From Desulfuromonadales bacterium (GTDB lineage Bacteria; Desulfobacterota; Desulfuromonadia; Geobacterales; Pseudopelobacteraceae), in the NCBI GenBank assembly GCA_013349405.1, contig DUZS01000018.1:1-64000 (forward strand): a stretch of DNA of 64,000 bases, given 5' to 3'. Of this stretch, positions 1 to 8,139 are shown piece after piece. The translations under genes and the position numbers were made by a program. The stretch's first letter is position 1, and each line of letters starts with the position of its first letter. A model generated the notes under the pieces. That model had not been told where the DNA came from and searched no databases. It worked only from the letters and a program-made list of their open reading frames with translations.

Positions 1-449
1 ATCTCTGTTTTCTCAAGAATTGTAAGACCATTATCTTTACCAAAGGAGTTATACCATTCAAGCGCTAGGGCGTGAGCTTCCTGCTCTTGTAATTCGTTTC
101 TTTCTCCTGTGATACTGTCATATATTTTACATTTATGCTTTAATAGTGCGTGAGCTGTTTCGTGAAAAACAACAAATATAAAAAACCTCGTAGCTGTGTC
201 TGAATAGTTAAACGTAAGTGGAAAAATTTTATCCGAAAGGACTATTATCTCTTTTGTTTCACACACTCCACGGCTTAAACGGCTTCCAATCTTAAATCTG
301 GATGTTGAGTAATATACGACATTATCAATGCAATAATTCCGAATTGCAGATGGAAAACAGCGAAATGTTTCCCGCAAGCAATCATATTCATTTTTTTCAT
401 GGGCATAACAAAATTCTGTTAGCGGAATATATGGTTTCTGTTGTTCCAA
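1..449 (-). CDS. ImmA/IrrE-like zinc metallopeptidase, partial (C-terminus beyond window)
   Basis: Absent from the ORF track because it starts with TTG and runs off the left edge. The reverse-strand frame opens at a TTG preceded by GAGG seven bases upstream and stays open for about 149 codons. It contains FVVFHETAHALLKH, an HExxH zinc-protease motif, followed about 25 residues later by QEQEAHALALEW, which fits the third zinc ligand region of ImmA/IrrE-type peptidases. Such proteins often cleave or regulate repressors of mobile elements and toxin systems, but no partner repressor is visible here. DNA is clearly AT-rich compared with the core genes, in keeping with an accessory origin. Family assignment is from the motif only. 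Confidence 0.6.
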   Translation of the reverse strand, partial: MEQQKPYIPLTEFCYAHEKNEYDCLRETFRCFPSAIRNYCIDNVVYYSTSRFKIGSRLSRGVCETKEIIVLSDKIFPLTFNYSDTATRFFIFVVFHETAHALLKHKCKIYDSITGERNELQEQEAHALALEWYNSFGKDNGLTILEKTE

Positions 450-553
450 TTTATTACCTCAAAAATATCTGCTGGTATTTATTATTTCTCTTCCCTCAAT
501 TCCGCCAGCAGAACCAACTCACTGCCTTTTCGCCTATTCCACGCTGCCGACGC

Positions 554-671
554 AACCAACAAAGCCTCGATACCAGCAACTCTGCCCGCATAACCTCCTC
601 CGCCGGTTTTGACCAACGGGCATGGCTTTGACCTGCCGGTCTTTTCGGGCAGGTCGTAAGCCTTGTTGGAC
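554..671 (-). repeat. attC-like imperfect inverted repeat downstream of the Sel1 gene
   Basis: On the minus strand the segment begins GTCCAACAAGGC and ends GCTTTGTTGGTT, an imperfect palindrome. GTCCAAC fits the integron R-box RYYYAAC; GTTGGTT fits GTTRRRY at six of seven positions. Internal arms TGCCCG/CGGGCA and a GACCTGCC/GGCAGGTC hairpin add structure. It lies directly after the Sel1 gene stop and before the next same-strand gene, as a cassette recombination site would. One frame through it (minus strand, to a TAA at 482-484) stays open for about 60 codons and reads like protein (for example AGIEALLVASAAWNRRKG), so a decayed gene end is the alternative. No integrase is in the window. Confidence 0.35.
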
Positions 672-675
672 CATT

Positions 676-1731
676 TTATTTGCTCTTATGTGTCTTCGCC
701 CAGATTTCTTTGGCAAGTTTCTGTGCTTTTTCAACTTGCGCACGTGACATTTCCTTCTCTGCTGTCTCCATTTGGGCTACTGCGTCTTGATTCCCGTTTG
801 CTGCAACCACAGAAGCCCAAGCATAGCCTTGAACATAACCTTCTTTTGCTGCTTTGGTTTTTCCTTTTAAAGCCTCAATTGTGTAGCGAATCGCAAGATT
901 TAAACGGTGCATGTCCATGCTAGGCCCTTCTACATTCTCATCATATGCCGCCAGCAGATGCCACTTAAGCGCTTCTTTGCTGTTTTTCGGAACACCTTTG
1001 CCATTATCGTACAAATAACCAAGGCTTATTCGAGCACCCCATTCCCCTTGGACAGCAGCCAGGCGATACCAATTCACAGCCTCTTTGTAATTTTGGGTCA
1101 CCCCAATCCCGTTTTCGTAAATACGTCCGAGATTTGATTGAGCATTTGCATCACCCTTGTCAGCAGCTAAGCGGTACCATTTTATCGCCTCATTGTAATT
1201 CACTGGAACTTCATCACCTTTTTCATACTTATACCCAAGACCAACCAAGTCTTTTGGCTTCCCTTGTAAAACAACTGATTGAAAAAGATTGTCAGCCTCT
1301 TTCTCGTCTTGTTCCACGTTGATTCCGTTTGAATACCAGATGCCAAGCTTGATTAGGGATTCCACATCCCTATTCTCGGCAGCAAGCCGATACCATCTTA
1401 TCGCCTCTTTGAAGTCCTGCGAAACGCCAGTACCTTTTTCATACATACGGCCCAATCTCACTTGCGACTGAACATCCCCTTTACTAGCAGCTTGGGTAAA
1501 CCACTTTACTGCTTCCTTGTAATCCTGTGGGACACCGGCACCTTTTGATGAATATGTCATTCCAAGATAATATTGGTGACGAACATTGCCTTTATTTGCA
1601 CCTTCAAAGTGGATTTTGTATGCTTTTTCGTAATCACCAGACTTATATGCTTTCTCAGCGTCTTCAAGTGTGTCTGCAAAAACAGGTGAGGTTAAACAGA
1701 ATGCAAACAACAACAAAGTGATAAATTTCAT
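676..1731 (-). CDS. Secreted Sel1-repeat (TPR-like) protein
   Basis: About 351 residues. The start is the second Met of the listed ORF, because ATGGAGATTGCC places a GGAG ribosome site six bases before it and the protein then opens with a clean signal peptide (MKFITLLLFAFCLTSPVFA). The rest is a run of about seven Sel1 repeats of roughly 36 residues with the usual pattern, such as YEKGTGVSQDFKEAIRWYRLAA and YENGIGVTQNYKEAVNWYRLAA. Sel1 arrays form alpha-solenoids that bind other proteins, usually in the periplasm or envelope. The partner is unknown. It lies among accessory genes, with an attC-like structure just downstream. Confidence 0.8.
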   Translation of the reverse strand: MKFITLLLFAFCLTSPVFADTLEDAEKAYKSGDYEKAYKIHFEGANKGNVRHQYYLGMTYSSKGAGVPQDYKEAVKWFTQAASKGDVQSQVRLGRMYEKGTGVSQDFKEAIRWYRLAAENRDVESLIKLGIWYSNGINVEQDEKEADNLFQSVVLQGKPKDLVGLGYKYEKGDEVPVNYNEAIKWYRLAADKGDANAQSNLGRIYENGIGVTQNYKEAVNWYRLAAVQGEWGARISLGYLYDNGKGVPKNSKEALKWHLLAAYDENVEGPSMDMHRLNLAIRYTIEALKGKTKAAKEGYVQGYAWASVVAANGNQDAVAQMETAEKEMSRAQVEKAQKLAKEIWAKTHKSK

Positions 1732-1743
1732 GGCAATCTCCAT

Positions 1744-2055
1744 AATTAATTCAGCAACGCCTGGTCAGTTTTTCTCGGTTTTATTTTCATTTATTTCCGG
1801 GTTCAACTACTGGATGACCAGCCCCCCGCGCACGTGCGCGTGAACCGGTCAACATAACAAAACAGAGGGATGACCGGAAAGCAGGAACCGTGCCTACTTC
1901 ACGGGAGTTCTTAAAGTATAAACGGCCATGCTTATACCAGGGGGCAAAGGTAACGTACATAAGTTCGCAACATATCTGTCAAAGAAACTTATAATCTTTT
2001 GTACGTCCCCCTTAATTCAAGTTAGCGCAGAGCGTCGTAGTCATCCCCTCTATAA
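1744..2055. other. Intergenic region without a recognisable gene
   Basis: About 310 bases upstream of the Sel1 gene. It contains a perfect 12-base palindrome GCGCACGTGCGC near 1833, several GACCGG/CCGGTC pieces, and around 1938-2012 an imperfect inverted pair, GGGGGCAAAGGTAACGTAC and GTACGTCCCCC. These look like debris of mobile DNA, but I cannot name an element and see no convincing reading frame. Confidence 0.3.
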
Positions 2056-2214
2056 TCATATTTTCCCACGGCCCATCGCCACAAAGTCGTCGTTGACAAG
2101 CTTGTCCGGCTCAATTTCGTCCTTCTCCCAGAATAAACCATAGGAGGATTCGCGCTCGTGGCGCTGAAGCAGGCCAATCAATTGTTCTTTGGCCAGATGA
2201 TCGTAAGATGGCAT
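2056..2214 (-). pseudogene. N-terminal remnant of a DNA methyltransferase (type III Mod-like)
   Basis: A 52-codon frame starting ATG and ending TGA, too short for the ORF track. It reads LAKEQLIGLLQRHERE, then YGLFWEKDEIEPDKLVNDDFV. This resembles the conserved opening of adenine-specific methyltransferases of the type III Mod group (Q-L-I/x-L-L-x-R-R-E-R-E, then YGLVWERDEIE). Everything that should follow, including the DPPY catalytic motif, is missing. I read it as a truncated relic of a restriction-modification locus. The similarity is recalled from family patterns, not computed. Confidence 0.5.
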
Positions 2215-2304
2215 GAGGCATTTCTCGGAAGTTGTTTTAGGTTCGATGCAAAAGGGGCGAAGACATTTAATAGTATCTTCGCCCCGGTTGCAACATTTGA
2301 AAAG

Positions 2305-2856
2305 CTAGGCGGCAAGTAACATTTCAGATTCTTCCCGCAATTTGTCGAGCCGTTCTACTGCATGCCGCGCTTCATCAAGAGGTACATGCGGTTTAAACTC
2401 ATGAAGGCGAGCAGCGCGAGCATCAATGTCATCACCGCTTATCCCCTCTCTAGTTACATAGAGCGCTGTCGCCAAACGCTCAAGTGCCTTAACATCATTG
2501 TCGCCCAGATTATCGGCAATGAAAGTGACGTGTTGTCCATACTTAGCAAGTGTCTTCGGCGAAAGTTCCCGCGCCTTTTGCGCCATTTCACCCGGCTTGA
2601 GCTTGGGACCATAAGGGTACGGCTGTTTTTCCTGGTCAAATATTTTATCAGCACGCAACGACGTAAGCTCATCACTCAAATCAAACGAAAAAGGGCCATG
2701 TTTGTATAGGCAATATTCCAGTTCAAGGGGAACTCCAAGCAGTTCTTGGAGAAGATATGCCCCTTTCTGGATATGGGTTTCTCCGCACCAACTGCCTCGT
2801 GCTCTTAAATTTTCAGCCAGTGTCACTAAAATTGCTGCCCGTTGTATTCTTTTCAT
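2305..2856 (-). CDS. YwgA-like conserved protein paired with the HD-domain protein
   Basis: About 183 residues starting at MKRIQRAAILVTLAENL. The listed upstream start is rejected because this ATG overlaps the stop of the HD gene as ATGA and is preceded by GGAGGATAT. The sequence resembles the Bacillus YwgA family: a KGAYLLQELLGVPL segment followed by YKHGPFSFDLSDELTSL, an organisation also seen in DUF4065/Panacea-type proteins. In Bacillus ywgA sits next to the HD-domain gene ywfO, and the same pairing is seen here. Biochemical function is unknown; translational coupling to the HD phosphohydrolase suggests they work together. Confidence 0.6.
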   Translation of the reverse strand: MKRIQRAAILVTLAENLRARGSWCGETHIQKGAYLLQELLGVPLELEYCLYKHGPFSFDLSDELTSLRADKIFDQEKQPYPYGPKLKPGEMAQKARELSPKTLAKYGQHVTFIADNLGDNDVKALERLATALYVTREGISGDDIDARAARLHEFKPHVPLDEARHAVERLDKLREESEMLLAA

Positions 2857-4223
2857 ATATCCTCCTCTATGCTCACATCCAACAGAGCCTCTCTCTTCTT
2901 TGCCAACCATTTCTGTGCAGCAGTCAGCTTTTCGCGTGATACGTAGACGCTTTCAATAACAAGAATCGGAAGTTTACTACCGAGAATTTCCGATTCTTCA
3001 TCTGACCAGACAATACGGCCATCCCCTTTTAGTACCGGGAAGCGCGGAGACTCTGACGATTTTTGCCGATACACGTCAATTTGCACAGATTCAGATCCAA
3101 ATTCCTTACATGCCGCTTCGTAAATTATTCTGGCAGCTTCCGGATTACGCTTTACGTCATCGGGGTTGCGTTGTGACAACAGGCGCAAGTGTTCGCGCTG
3201 CACAAGCCGTCGTGCCGGAATGTGTCCGGCTGTTGATGGATCTCTGGATGCAGCGAGGAAGCCTACCGTTACTTCGTTATCGGTAATTTCCAGGTGTTTT
3301 TCAACATTGACGGGGAAACCGCCTTCCGGCAGCCATAACTTCAGAAATTCTTTCAGGTGTATATCATATATTCTTCGAACAGGGTGAAAGTAAAGTTGGG
3401 TATACATGAAATACCGAGCCAAGAGCAATGCTTCGGCAGAATGGATACCACCCTCATCAATACCCAGTAACGCCCCCTGTTCATCATCCGAAACATCGCC
3501 ATTTAGCTCTATATCCGTAGATGTTGTCGTCTCAATCTTTTTAGGCAAAATACGCAAGGTATCAATGAGTCGGTAATGATCAAATTTACCGTACGCAACC
3601 CCCGCATGGTATGAATCACGCAGGAGATAATCAATCCTGTCCACACCAAAAGAATCTCCGGTAATTATTTCAGCTAGAATGGATTCCCATGGCGAATAGG
3701 TTGCTTGCTCAAACTTCGAAAGTTCTTTTTCACCTACCGCCAGCTTGACAATGTCTTCTGTCTTCAGAGGCGGGGTCATTGCATCCCATATTTCCCGCAT
3801 TTCATCACAGCGGATAATATCCACAGTCAACCGTTCATGATTCCATTCAGGCGGAAGCAACTCTTTTTCTGCCGCATGTGAAAACGGCAAATGGCCAAGG
3901 TCATGACACAATGCAGCCATACGTAATGCCTTGCGCCAGTAGCGTTTTTTATCATCATTTTCAGGAATGATGTCCCGGACATCCTTATGCAAGTTCCCCG
4001 GACTCGTTATGACACCATAGACGCGATCAGCAAGCTCCATAACGCCAAGACAATGTTCAAATCGCATATGGGTTGCGCCGGGGTAAACAAGGCTTGTAAG
4101 AGCCAATTGATGAATATGGCGAAGACGTTGAAACGGCCTTGAATTAAGGACATTTCGCTCATCCGAGTCCATACGTATAAACACATGGATTGGATCTCGT
4201 AATTCGTGGAATTCTTTAGCCAT
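2853..4223 (-). CDS. HD-domain phosphohydrolase (YwfO / dGTPase-like)
   Basis: 456 residues. It opens with LRDPIHVFIRMDSDERNVLNSRPFQRLRHIHQL, typical of the YwfO/dGTPase-like HD family. The metal ligands are visible: RFEHCLGVMELA (His), then AALCHDLGHLPFSH (the HD pair), and GVDRIDYLLRDSYHAG (final Asp). Family members hydrolyse nucleotide triphosphates or other phosphoesters; the YwfO type is close to dGTP triphosphohydrolases, some of which act in phage defence by lowering dNTP pools. The exact substrate cannot be read from sequence. It is first in a two-gene unit with the YwgA-like gene (4-base overlap). Confidence 0.8.
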   Translation of the reverse strand: MAKEFHELRDPIHVFIRMDSDERNVLNSRPFQRLRHIHQLALTSLVYPGATHMRFEHCLGVMELADRVYGVITSPGNLHKDVRDIIPENDDKKRYWRKALRMAALCHDLGHLPFSHAAEKELLPPEWNHERLTVDIIRCDEMREIWDAMTPPLKTEDIVKLAVGEKELSKFEQATYSPWESILAEIITGDSFGVDRIDYLLRDSYHAGVAYGKFDHYRLIDTLRILPKKIETTTSTDIELNGDVSDDEQGALLGIDEGGIHSAEALLLARYFMYTQLYFHPVRRIYDIHLKEFLKLWLPEGGFPVNVEKHLEITDNEVTVGFLAASRDPSTAGHIPARRLVQREHLRLLSQRNPDDVKRNPEAARIIYEAACKEFGSESVQIDVYRQKSSESPRFPVLKGDGRIVWSDEESEILGSKLPILVIESVYVSREKLTAAQKWLAKKREALLDVSIEEDI

Positions 4224-4244
4224 TTTTCACCTTTTATACACAAA

Positions 4245-4280
4245 ACAAGCCCTAACAAGACTTGATCTGTTAGGGCTTGT
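4245..4280 (-). terminator. Perfect 13-bp stem-loop between the 62-aa gene and the HD gene
   Basis: ACAAGCCCTAACA and TGTTAGGGCTTGT are perfect inverted copies around a 10-base loop. On the minus strand the stem is followed by TTTTG, so it probably ends the transcript of the small upstream gene. It may also separate that gene from the HD/YwgA unit. Confidence 0.6.
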
Positions 4281-4302
4281 GGCAATGATTAATCAGGAAA
4301 AG

Positions 4303-4491
4303 TCATCTCATTCTTGTAGAAGAGCCTGATGCCATAAACATGCTAGCAGCACTCTTTTCGATTGAACGGCGAATCTCCATTCCTTCTGCTAATAAACGTT
4401 TCATGGTGGCATCATCAATATAAACAGTTTCCGTTGGTGGAAAGCTGATGCGTCCTTCATCAGCATTATGATTAAGTGCTTGATTGTTCAT
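4303..4491 (-). CDS. Small hypothetical protein, 62 aa
   Basis: No family recognised. The frame starts ATG with AAGG nine bases upstream, and reads MNNQALNHNADEGRISFPPT, then a probable helix DDATMKRLLAEGMEIRRSIEKSAASMF. Size, charge and the separate promoter-like region with two direct repeats would fit a small regulator or antitoxin, but there is no direct motif for that. It is followed by a strong stem-loop, so it is likely transcribed alone. Confidence 0.45.
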   Translation of the reverse strand: MNNQALNHNADEGRISFPPTETVYIDDATMKRLLAEGMEIRRSIEKSAASMFMASGSSTRMR

Positions 4492-4510
4492 GCTGTGTTA
4501 CCTTTTTTAC

Positions 4511-4560
4511 AGAGAATTCTTTAGTACACAACTTCTACATAGAGAATCTTTTAAGTACAG
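4511..4560. promoter_or_regulatory. Pair of 18-19 bp direct repeats upstream of the 62-aa gene
   Basis: AGAGAATTCTTTAGTACA at 4511 and AGAGAATCTTTTAAGTACA at 4541 are near-identical and spaced 30 bases apart, about three helical turns. They lie just upstream of the 62-aa gene, in an otherwise empty region before topA. The layout is that of an operator with two sites on one face of the DNA. Confidence 0.4.
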
Positions 4561-4621
4561 ATTATTAATCACTCTGTCAAAGAAAAACAGCATACTTTAT
4601 CTCTGAAACACCTCTCCTCCA

Positions 4622-6928
4622 TCATTCACTGCTGTTGTAATCACAACCCTCTTTAGGACACTTTAAGAACTCACCCTTGCGCTTGTAAACCTTCTTGACC
4701 AGCAGCGGGAAGCCGCATTTCGGGCAGGGGCTTTCAACCGGCAGATCCCAGAGGGCAAATTTGCACTTCGGATATTGATTGCACGAGTAGAAAAGCTTGC
4801 CGAAGCGCGACTTCTTCTCGATAAGCTGCCCCTCCTTGCACTCCGGACAGACCACCCCGGTATTGAGCGGTTTTACCAGTGGCTGGATATTTTTGCAGGC
4901 CGGGTAGCCGGAACAGGCGAGATACTTGCCGAAACGGCCATCCTTGATCAGCATCGGTAGCCCGCACTTATCGCATTTTTCTTCCGAGAGCACCGGTTCG
5001 GCTATCTCAACGCCTTCAACAGTGACGTTGCGGGTGTATTTGCAGCCTTCCTGAAAACCGGAACAGGCGATAAATTTACCCCGTTTGCCGAGTTTTACCA
5101 CGAGCGCTTTACCGCATTCCGGGCAGAGCTCATCAGTCGCTTCTGTTGTCAGATCAGCCTTGCTGACCTCCCCTTCCTTCAGCTTCAGCAGGGCGATAAA
5201 CGGCTCCCAGAACGACTTTAGAAGCGGCTGCCACTCTTTTTCACCGCGGGAGACCTGATCAAGCTCCTCTTCAAGGCCGGCGGTAAAGTTATAATCGACA
5301 TATTTCTCGAAATGGGCCGTCAGCAGATCACTGACCACCATGCCGACATCTTCAGGGAAGAAGCGTTTCTTATCGAGACGGGTGTATTTTCGCTCCACCA
5401 ACGTGTTCATAATTGAGGCAAAGGTTGAGGGACGACCGATCCCGTACTCCTCCAGGGTTTTAACCAGCGTCGCCTCAGTGTAGCGCGGCGGCGGCTGGGT
5501 AAAGTGCTGCTCCGGGATAATTTCGTGAAGTTTCAGCGCGTCGCCTTCAGTCATCGCCGGCAGCAACCCTTCTTTTTCCTCATCCTGATCATCAAGCCCT
5601 TCAATATACAGCTTCATAAAACCGGGAAAGCGGATAACCGTACCGGCGGCACGGAGGCCTGCCCTGCCTGCTCCGGCAAACGGACCGGAGGCTACCGGCA
5701 TATCAAGATGTGCGGCAATATCAACAGAGGTCTGGTCCAGCAGTGCCTCTGCCATCTGACAGGCGACAGTTCGTTTCCAGATGAGCTCATACAGCTTGTA
5801 GAGGTCAGGTGTCAGATATCGCTTCAACTCAATCGGAGTTTTGGCGATATAGGTCGGCCGGATGGCTTCGTGAGCCTCCTGGGCATTTTTCGATTTTGTT
5901 TTGAAAATCCGTGGTTTGTTGAGCGCATACTCCTTGCCGTAGGCGGCAGAGATGACGTCGTGGGCATCTTTGAGGGCGAGTGTTGACAGGTTGACGCTGT
6001 CGGTACGCATGTAGGTAATCAGGCCGACTGTCCCCTCTTCTCCGACATCAATGCCTTCATAGAGCTTCTGGGCGGTCGACATGGTTTTTTTGGCGGAGAA
6101 GCCGAGCTTGCGCGATGCCTCCTGCTGAAGAGTCGAGGTAGTAAACGGTGGTGACGGGTTGCGCTTTTTCTCTGTTTTGGTGACTTTTGCCACCTGATAA
6201 CGGCCTGACTGCAGAGCGGCTTTCAGGGCGTCAGCCACCGCTTCACCCGGGATATCGAATTTACCCAGTTTTTTATCACCAACCGTTACCAGACCGGCCT
6301 TGAACTCCGATCCGGCGGGGACAGCGAGGCGGGCGGCTACAGTCCAGAACTCCTGCTCATTAAAAGCCAGAATTTCCTTCTCTCGCTCACAGACGAGACG
6401 GAGCGCAACTGACTGGACACGACCGGCAGAAAGTCCATAGCGGATCTTTTTCCAGAGGAACGGCGAGAGATTGAAACCGACCAGATAATCGAGTATCGAC
6501 CTCGCCTGTTGGGCATTGACTAGATCCAGAGCAATGTCACGCGGGTTTTTTACCGCGTGGAGTATCGCTTCTTTGGTAATTTCATGAAACTCAACCCGCT
6601 TGATTTTTATGCCGGGACTCTTTTTATCAAGTCCAAGTGCCGCAAGCAGATGCCAGGATATTGCCTCACCCTCACGGTCGGGGTCAGTTGCGAGGAGCAG
6701 TGTATCTGCCCCCTTAAGGGCCGCTTTAATGGCATCGAGATGTTTTTTGCTTTCCGGCAGCACATGATATTTGGGCTCGAAGCCTTTCTCAATATCGACC
6801 GACCCCTGCTTGCTCGGCAGGGCACGGACATGCCCGAACGAGGCCAGGACTTTAAAATCGGGCCCGAGGAATTTCTCTATGGTTTTCCCCTTGGCGGGGG
6901 ATTCAACGATGACAAGGTTTTTCGACAT
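4622..6928 (-). CDS. topA: DNA topoisomerase I
   Basis: 768 residues, normal length for bacterial type IA topoisomerase. The Toprim domain opens with NLVIVESPAKGKTIEKFLG and carries ATDPDREGEAISWH near residue 80. The nicking tyrosine is in GLITYMRTDS near residue 305. The end holds about four zinc-ribbon units of the CPxCG type (CPECGKALVVK, CDKCGLPMLIK, CPECKEGQLIEKK, CPKCGFPLLVKK). It relaxes negative supercoils behind moving polymerases. It sits directly downstream of dprA on the same strand, an arrangement common in Geobacterales and many other bacteria. Confidence 0.97.
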   Translation of the reverse strand: MSKNLVIVESPAKGKTIEKFLGPDFKVLASFGHVRALPSKQGSVDIEKGFEPKYHVLPESKKHLDAIKAALKGADTLLLATDPDREGEAISWHLLAALGLDKKSPGIKIKRVEFHEITKEAILHAVKNPRDIALDLVNAQQARSILDYLVGFNLSPFLWKKIRYGLSAGRVQSVALRLVCEREKEILAFNEQEFWTVAARLAVPAGSEFKAGLVTVGDKKLGKFDIPGEAVADALKAALQSGRYQVAKVTKTEKKRNPSPPFTTSTLQQEASRKLGFSAKKTMSTAQKLYEGIDVGEEGTVGLITYMRTDSVNLSTLALKDAHDVISAAYGKEYALNKPRIFKTKSKNAQEAHEAIRPTYIAKTPIELKRYLTPDLYKLYELIWKRTVACQMAEALLDQTSVDIAAHLDMPVASGPFAGAGRAGLRAAGTVIRFPGFMKLYIEGLDDQDEEKEGLLPAMTEGDALKLHEIIPEQHFTQPPPRYTEATLVKTLEEYGIGRPSTFASIMNTLVERKYTRLDKKRFFPEDVGMVVSDLLTAHFEKYVDYNFTAGLEEELDQVSRGEKEWQPLLKSFWEPFIALLKLKEGEVSKADLTTEATDELCPECGKALVVKLGKRGKFIACSGFQEGCKYTRNVTVEGVEIAEPVLSEEKCDKCGLPMLIKDGRFGKYLACSGYPACKNIQPLVKPLNTGVVCPECKEGQLIEKKSRFGKLFYSCNQYPKCKFALWDLPVESPCPKCGFPLLVKKVYKRKGEFLKCPKEGCDYNSSE

Positions 6929-6977
6929 GATATGGCATTTGTCCTTTTATTGGATATATTTATTGAAGCAAAAACAT

Positions 6978-8072
6978 CTATCCCGCAACTGCGTAATGTG
7001 TGCCGGGCAGCGGCGTTACCGCTCCCTTGAGTTCGAGGTGGAGTAACATAGAGGAAACCTCACCGGCTGTCAATTCCGTTTGGGAGATGATGTCATCAAT
7101 GTGCAGCGGCGATCGGGCCAGCAGTTCATAAATGGCAGCCTCTTTCGGTGTCAGGGCGAAGGTGCGCGGCGCGGGCTGAAATAACGGCGCATCAGCAGAA
7201 GCACGGGCATATTCCGGAAGCTCTTCAAGAATATCCTCCACACAATCGACCAGCTTTGCTCCCTGTTTTATGAGACGGTTACAGCCGCGACTGGTGGCAA
7301 AAGAAATATTCCCCGGCACGGCAAAAACGTCGCGGCCATGTTCGAGAGCATACTGGGCGGTAATCAGCGAACCGCTTTTTTCGGCTGCCTCAACGACCAG
7401 CACACCGCTGGAAAGTCCGCTTATAATACGGTTGCGGCGCGGAAAATTTTCGGCCAATGGCTGCGTTCCGAGCGGGAATTCCGACACCAGACAGCCCCTC
7501 TCTGCCATCAGCGCAAAGAGTGACCGGTTTTCCGGAGGGTAGATGCCATCAACGCCGCACCCCAATACACCGATGCTGCGTCCACCGGCATGAAGCGCTC
7601 CTTTGTGCGCTGCTGTGTCGACACCGCGCGCCATACCGGAAACAATACACACACCATGACTGGCGAGCGCCTCAGACAGCTTTCCGGTGGTCAATAATCC
7701 GTATGACGTTGCCCGGCGTGAACCGACGATAGCAATGGAAAGTTCATGGGAACGCAGTTCACCTTTTACATACAGAAATGGGGGAGGATCCGGAATTTCA
7801 AAGAGGGATTTGGGATAGTCGCGTGAAACATACGTTACCAGCCGTGCAGCACTGGCCTCAAGCCTGCGGCATTCATCATCGGCAAAGCGGCGCCATGCAC
7901 CACTCTGTATCGCCTCGACAACCCCGGAATTCATGCCCCTTACCGTTGAGAGGGCAGAAGCAGAGGCCTTCAGGGCTGTTTCCGGGGAGTCAAATCGCTC
8001 CAGAAGTCGCCGAAACGCAACATTACCGATTCCGGGAACCGCCTTGAGACCTATCCAGTAATAATTTTCCAT
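6978..8072 (-). CDS. dprA: DNA processing protein DprA/Smf
   Basis: About 364 residues from MENYYWIGLKAVPGIG; the ORF-track start is a GTG five codons earlier, and the ATG has AGG at suitable distance. There is an N-terminal helix-hairpin-helix region. The Rossmann-like core has SIAIVGSRRATSYG, VSGMARGVDTAAHKGAL, GVDGIYPPENR and SGVLVVEAAEKSGSLITA. The C-terminus is a winged-helix domain (TPKEAAIYELLARSPLHID). DprA loads RecA on single-stranded DNA during natural transformation. It lies between the LysM gene and topA. Confidence 0.95.
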   Translation of the reverse strand: MENYYWIGLKAVPGIGNVAFRRLLERFDSPETALKASASALSTVRGMNSGVVEAIQSGAWRRFADDECRRLEASAARLVTYVSRDYPKSLFEIPDPPPFLYVKGELRSHELSIAIVGSRRATSYGLLTTGKLSEALASHGVCIVSGMARGVDTAAHKGALHAGGRSIGVLGCGVDGIYPPENRSLFALMAERGCLVSEFPLGTQPLAENFPRRNRIISGLSSGVLVVEAAEKSGSLITAQYALEHGRDVFAVPGNISFATSRGCNRLIKQGAKLVDCVEDILEELPEYARASADAPLFQPAPRTFALTPKEAAIYELLARSPLHIDDIISQTELTAGEVSSMLLHLELKGAVTPLPGTHYAVAG

Positions 8073-8089
8073 GTAACGACCTGTCACTC

Positions 8090-8118
8090 ATAAAAAAGAC
8101 CGGTACGAAACCGGTCTT
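8090..8118 (-). terminator. Rho-independent terminator after the LysM gene
   Basis: AAGACCGGT/ACCGGTCTT stem with a five-base loop; on the minus strand it is followed by TTTTTT. It lies between the LysM gene and dprA, so the LysM transcript probably ends here. Confidence 0.8.
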
Positions 8119-8139
8119 GATTGCAGCATATTTGCCCGG

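Noticed and set aside
1744-2055. Group II intron domain V or MITE remnant
   Set aside because: CGTGAAGTAGGCACGGTTC has a faint domain V look and there are inverted C/G runs, but the stem lengths do not fit and no ends could be defined.
5504-5986. 160-aa plus-strand ORF within topA
   Set aside because: Antisense to continuous, motif-rich topA sequence.
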